From: Zobellia barbeyronii
GTDB taxonomy: Bacteria; Bacteroidota; Bacteroidia; Flavobacteriales; Flavobacteriaceae
Direction: 5' to 3'
Length of the DNA stretch: 64,000 bases
NCBI RefSeq assembly: GCF_018603515.1
Contig: NZ_JACATN010000001.1
Span: forward strand, 124,001 to 188,000
Below are positions 63,964-64,000 of this stretch, one piece after another. The translations under genes and the position numbers were made by a program. Position 1 is the stretch's first letter. Every line of letters begins with the position of its first letter. The notes beneath the pieces are model-generated. The model saw only the letters and a program-made list of their open reading frames with translations. It was not told the DNA's origin and searched no databases.

Positions 63964-64000
63964 CAAGAATTAATTAAAGAGCTGTTTATAAACTCTTTGC

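Overview
The window looks like a chromosome segment of a marine-type member of the Flavobacteriaceae (Bacteroidota). Reasons seen in the sequence: AT-rich DNA, proteins ending in Por-type (T9SS) sorting domains, a lipoprotein TamA variant (TamL) next to TamB, promoters of the TAnnTTTG type, and A-rich leaders without strong Shine-Dalgarno sequences. I cannot fix the genus. No rRNA, tRNA, insertion sequence, prophage or CRISPR array was found.

Region 1 (1-12.5 kb) is a stress and sensing region. It holds a eukaryotic-type DNA topoisomerase IB, a four-helix-bundle stress protein (DUF2383 type), an SRAP/YedK-like protein that has lost its catalytic cysteine, a DUF1328 membrane peptide, an acidic small lipoprotein, a three-gene regulatory operon (AraC-type regulator, single-domain response regulator, four-PAS histidine kinase), a second AraC regulator with a 48-residue upstream ORF, a TetR regulator whose palindromic operator recurs before the next membrane-protein operon, a DUF892 protein, Dps and a BLUF photoreceptor.

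Region 2 (12.7-24.9 kb) holds the envelope-assembly pair tamL-tamB, an alpha/beta hydrolase coupled to an unknown gene, a peroxiredoxin-like protein, and a four-gene set of two SDR oxidoreductases, an unknown 158-residue protein and a 43-residue membrane peptide, closed by a strong terminator.

Region 3 (25.2-63.9 kb) is a large exopolysaccharide/capsule locus in two plus-strand clusters. Cluster I (25.4-40.4 kb) has a polyprenyl-phosphate sugar transferase, a tyrosine autokinase, flippase, polymerase, acyltransferase, several GT-B glycosyltransferases, a WcaF-like acetyltransferase and a CapK-like adenylate-forming protein preceded by five tandem copies of a 7-bp repeat. Cluster II (49.1-63.9 kb) begins with a paralogous sugar transferase and has the only outer-membrane export lipoprotein (OPX/Wza type) of the window, a WecG-type glycosyltransferase, a second autokinase, polymerase, a paired MBOAT and SGNH protein for O-acylation, a hexapeptide acyltransferase, three glycosyltransferases and a second flippase. 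Both clusters look like Wzx/Wzy-dependent pathways.

Between them, on the minus strand (40.5-48.3 kb), lie a membrane-anchored propeller dehydrogenase-cytochrome c fusion and a set of secreted proteins: two T9SS-sorted proteins sharing an N-terminal module (one carrying about eleven Glu/Pro-rich repeats that are still expanding), a 247-residue secreted protein and a parallel-beta-helix protein. Their position suggests a surface role linked to the polysaccharide. This is inference.
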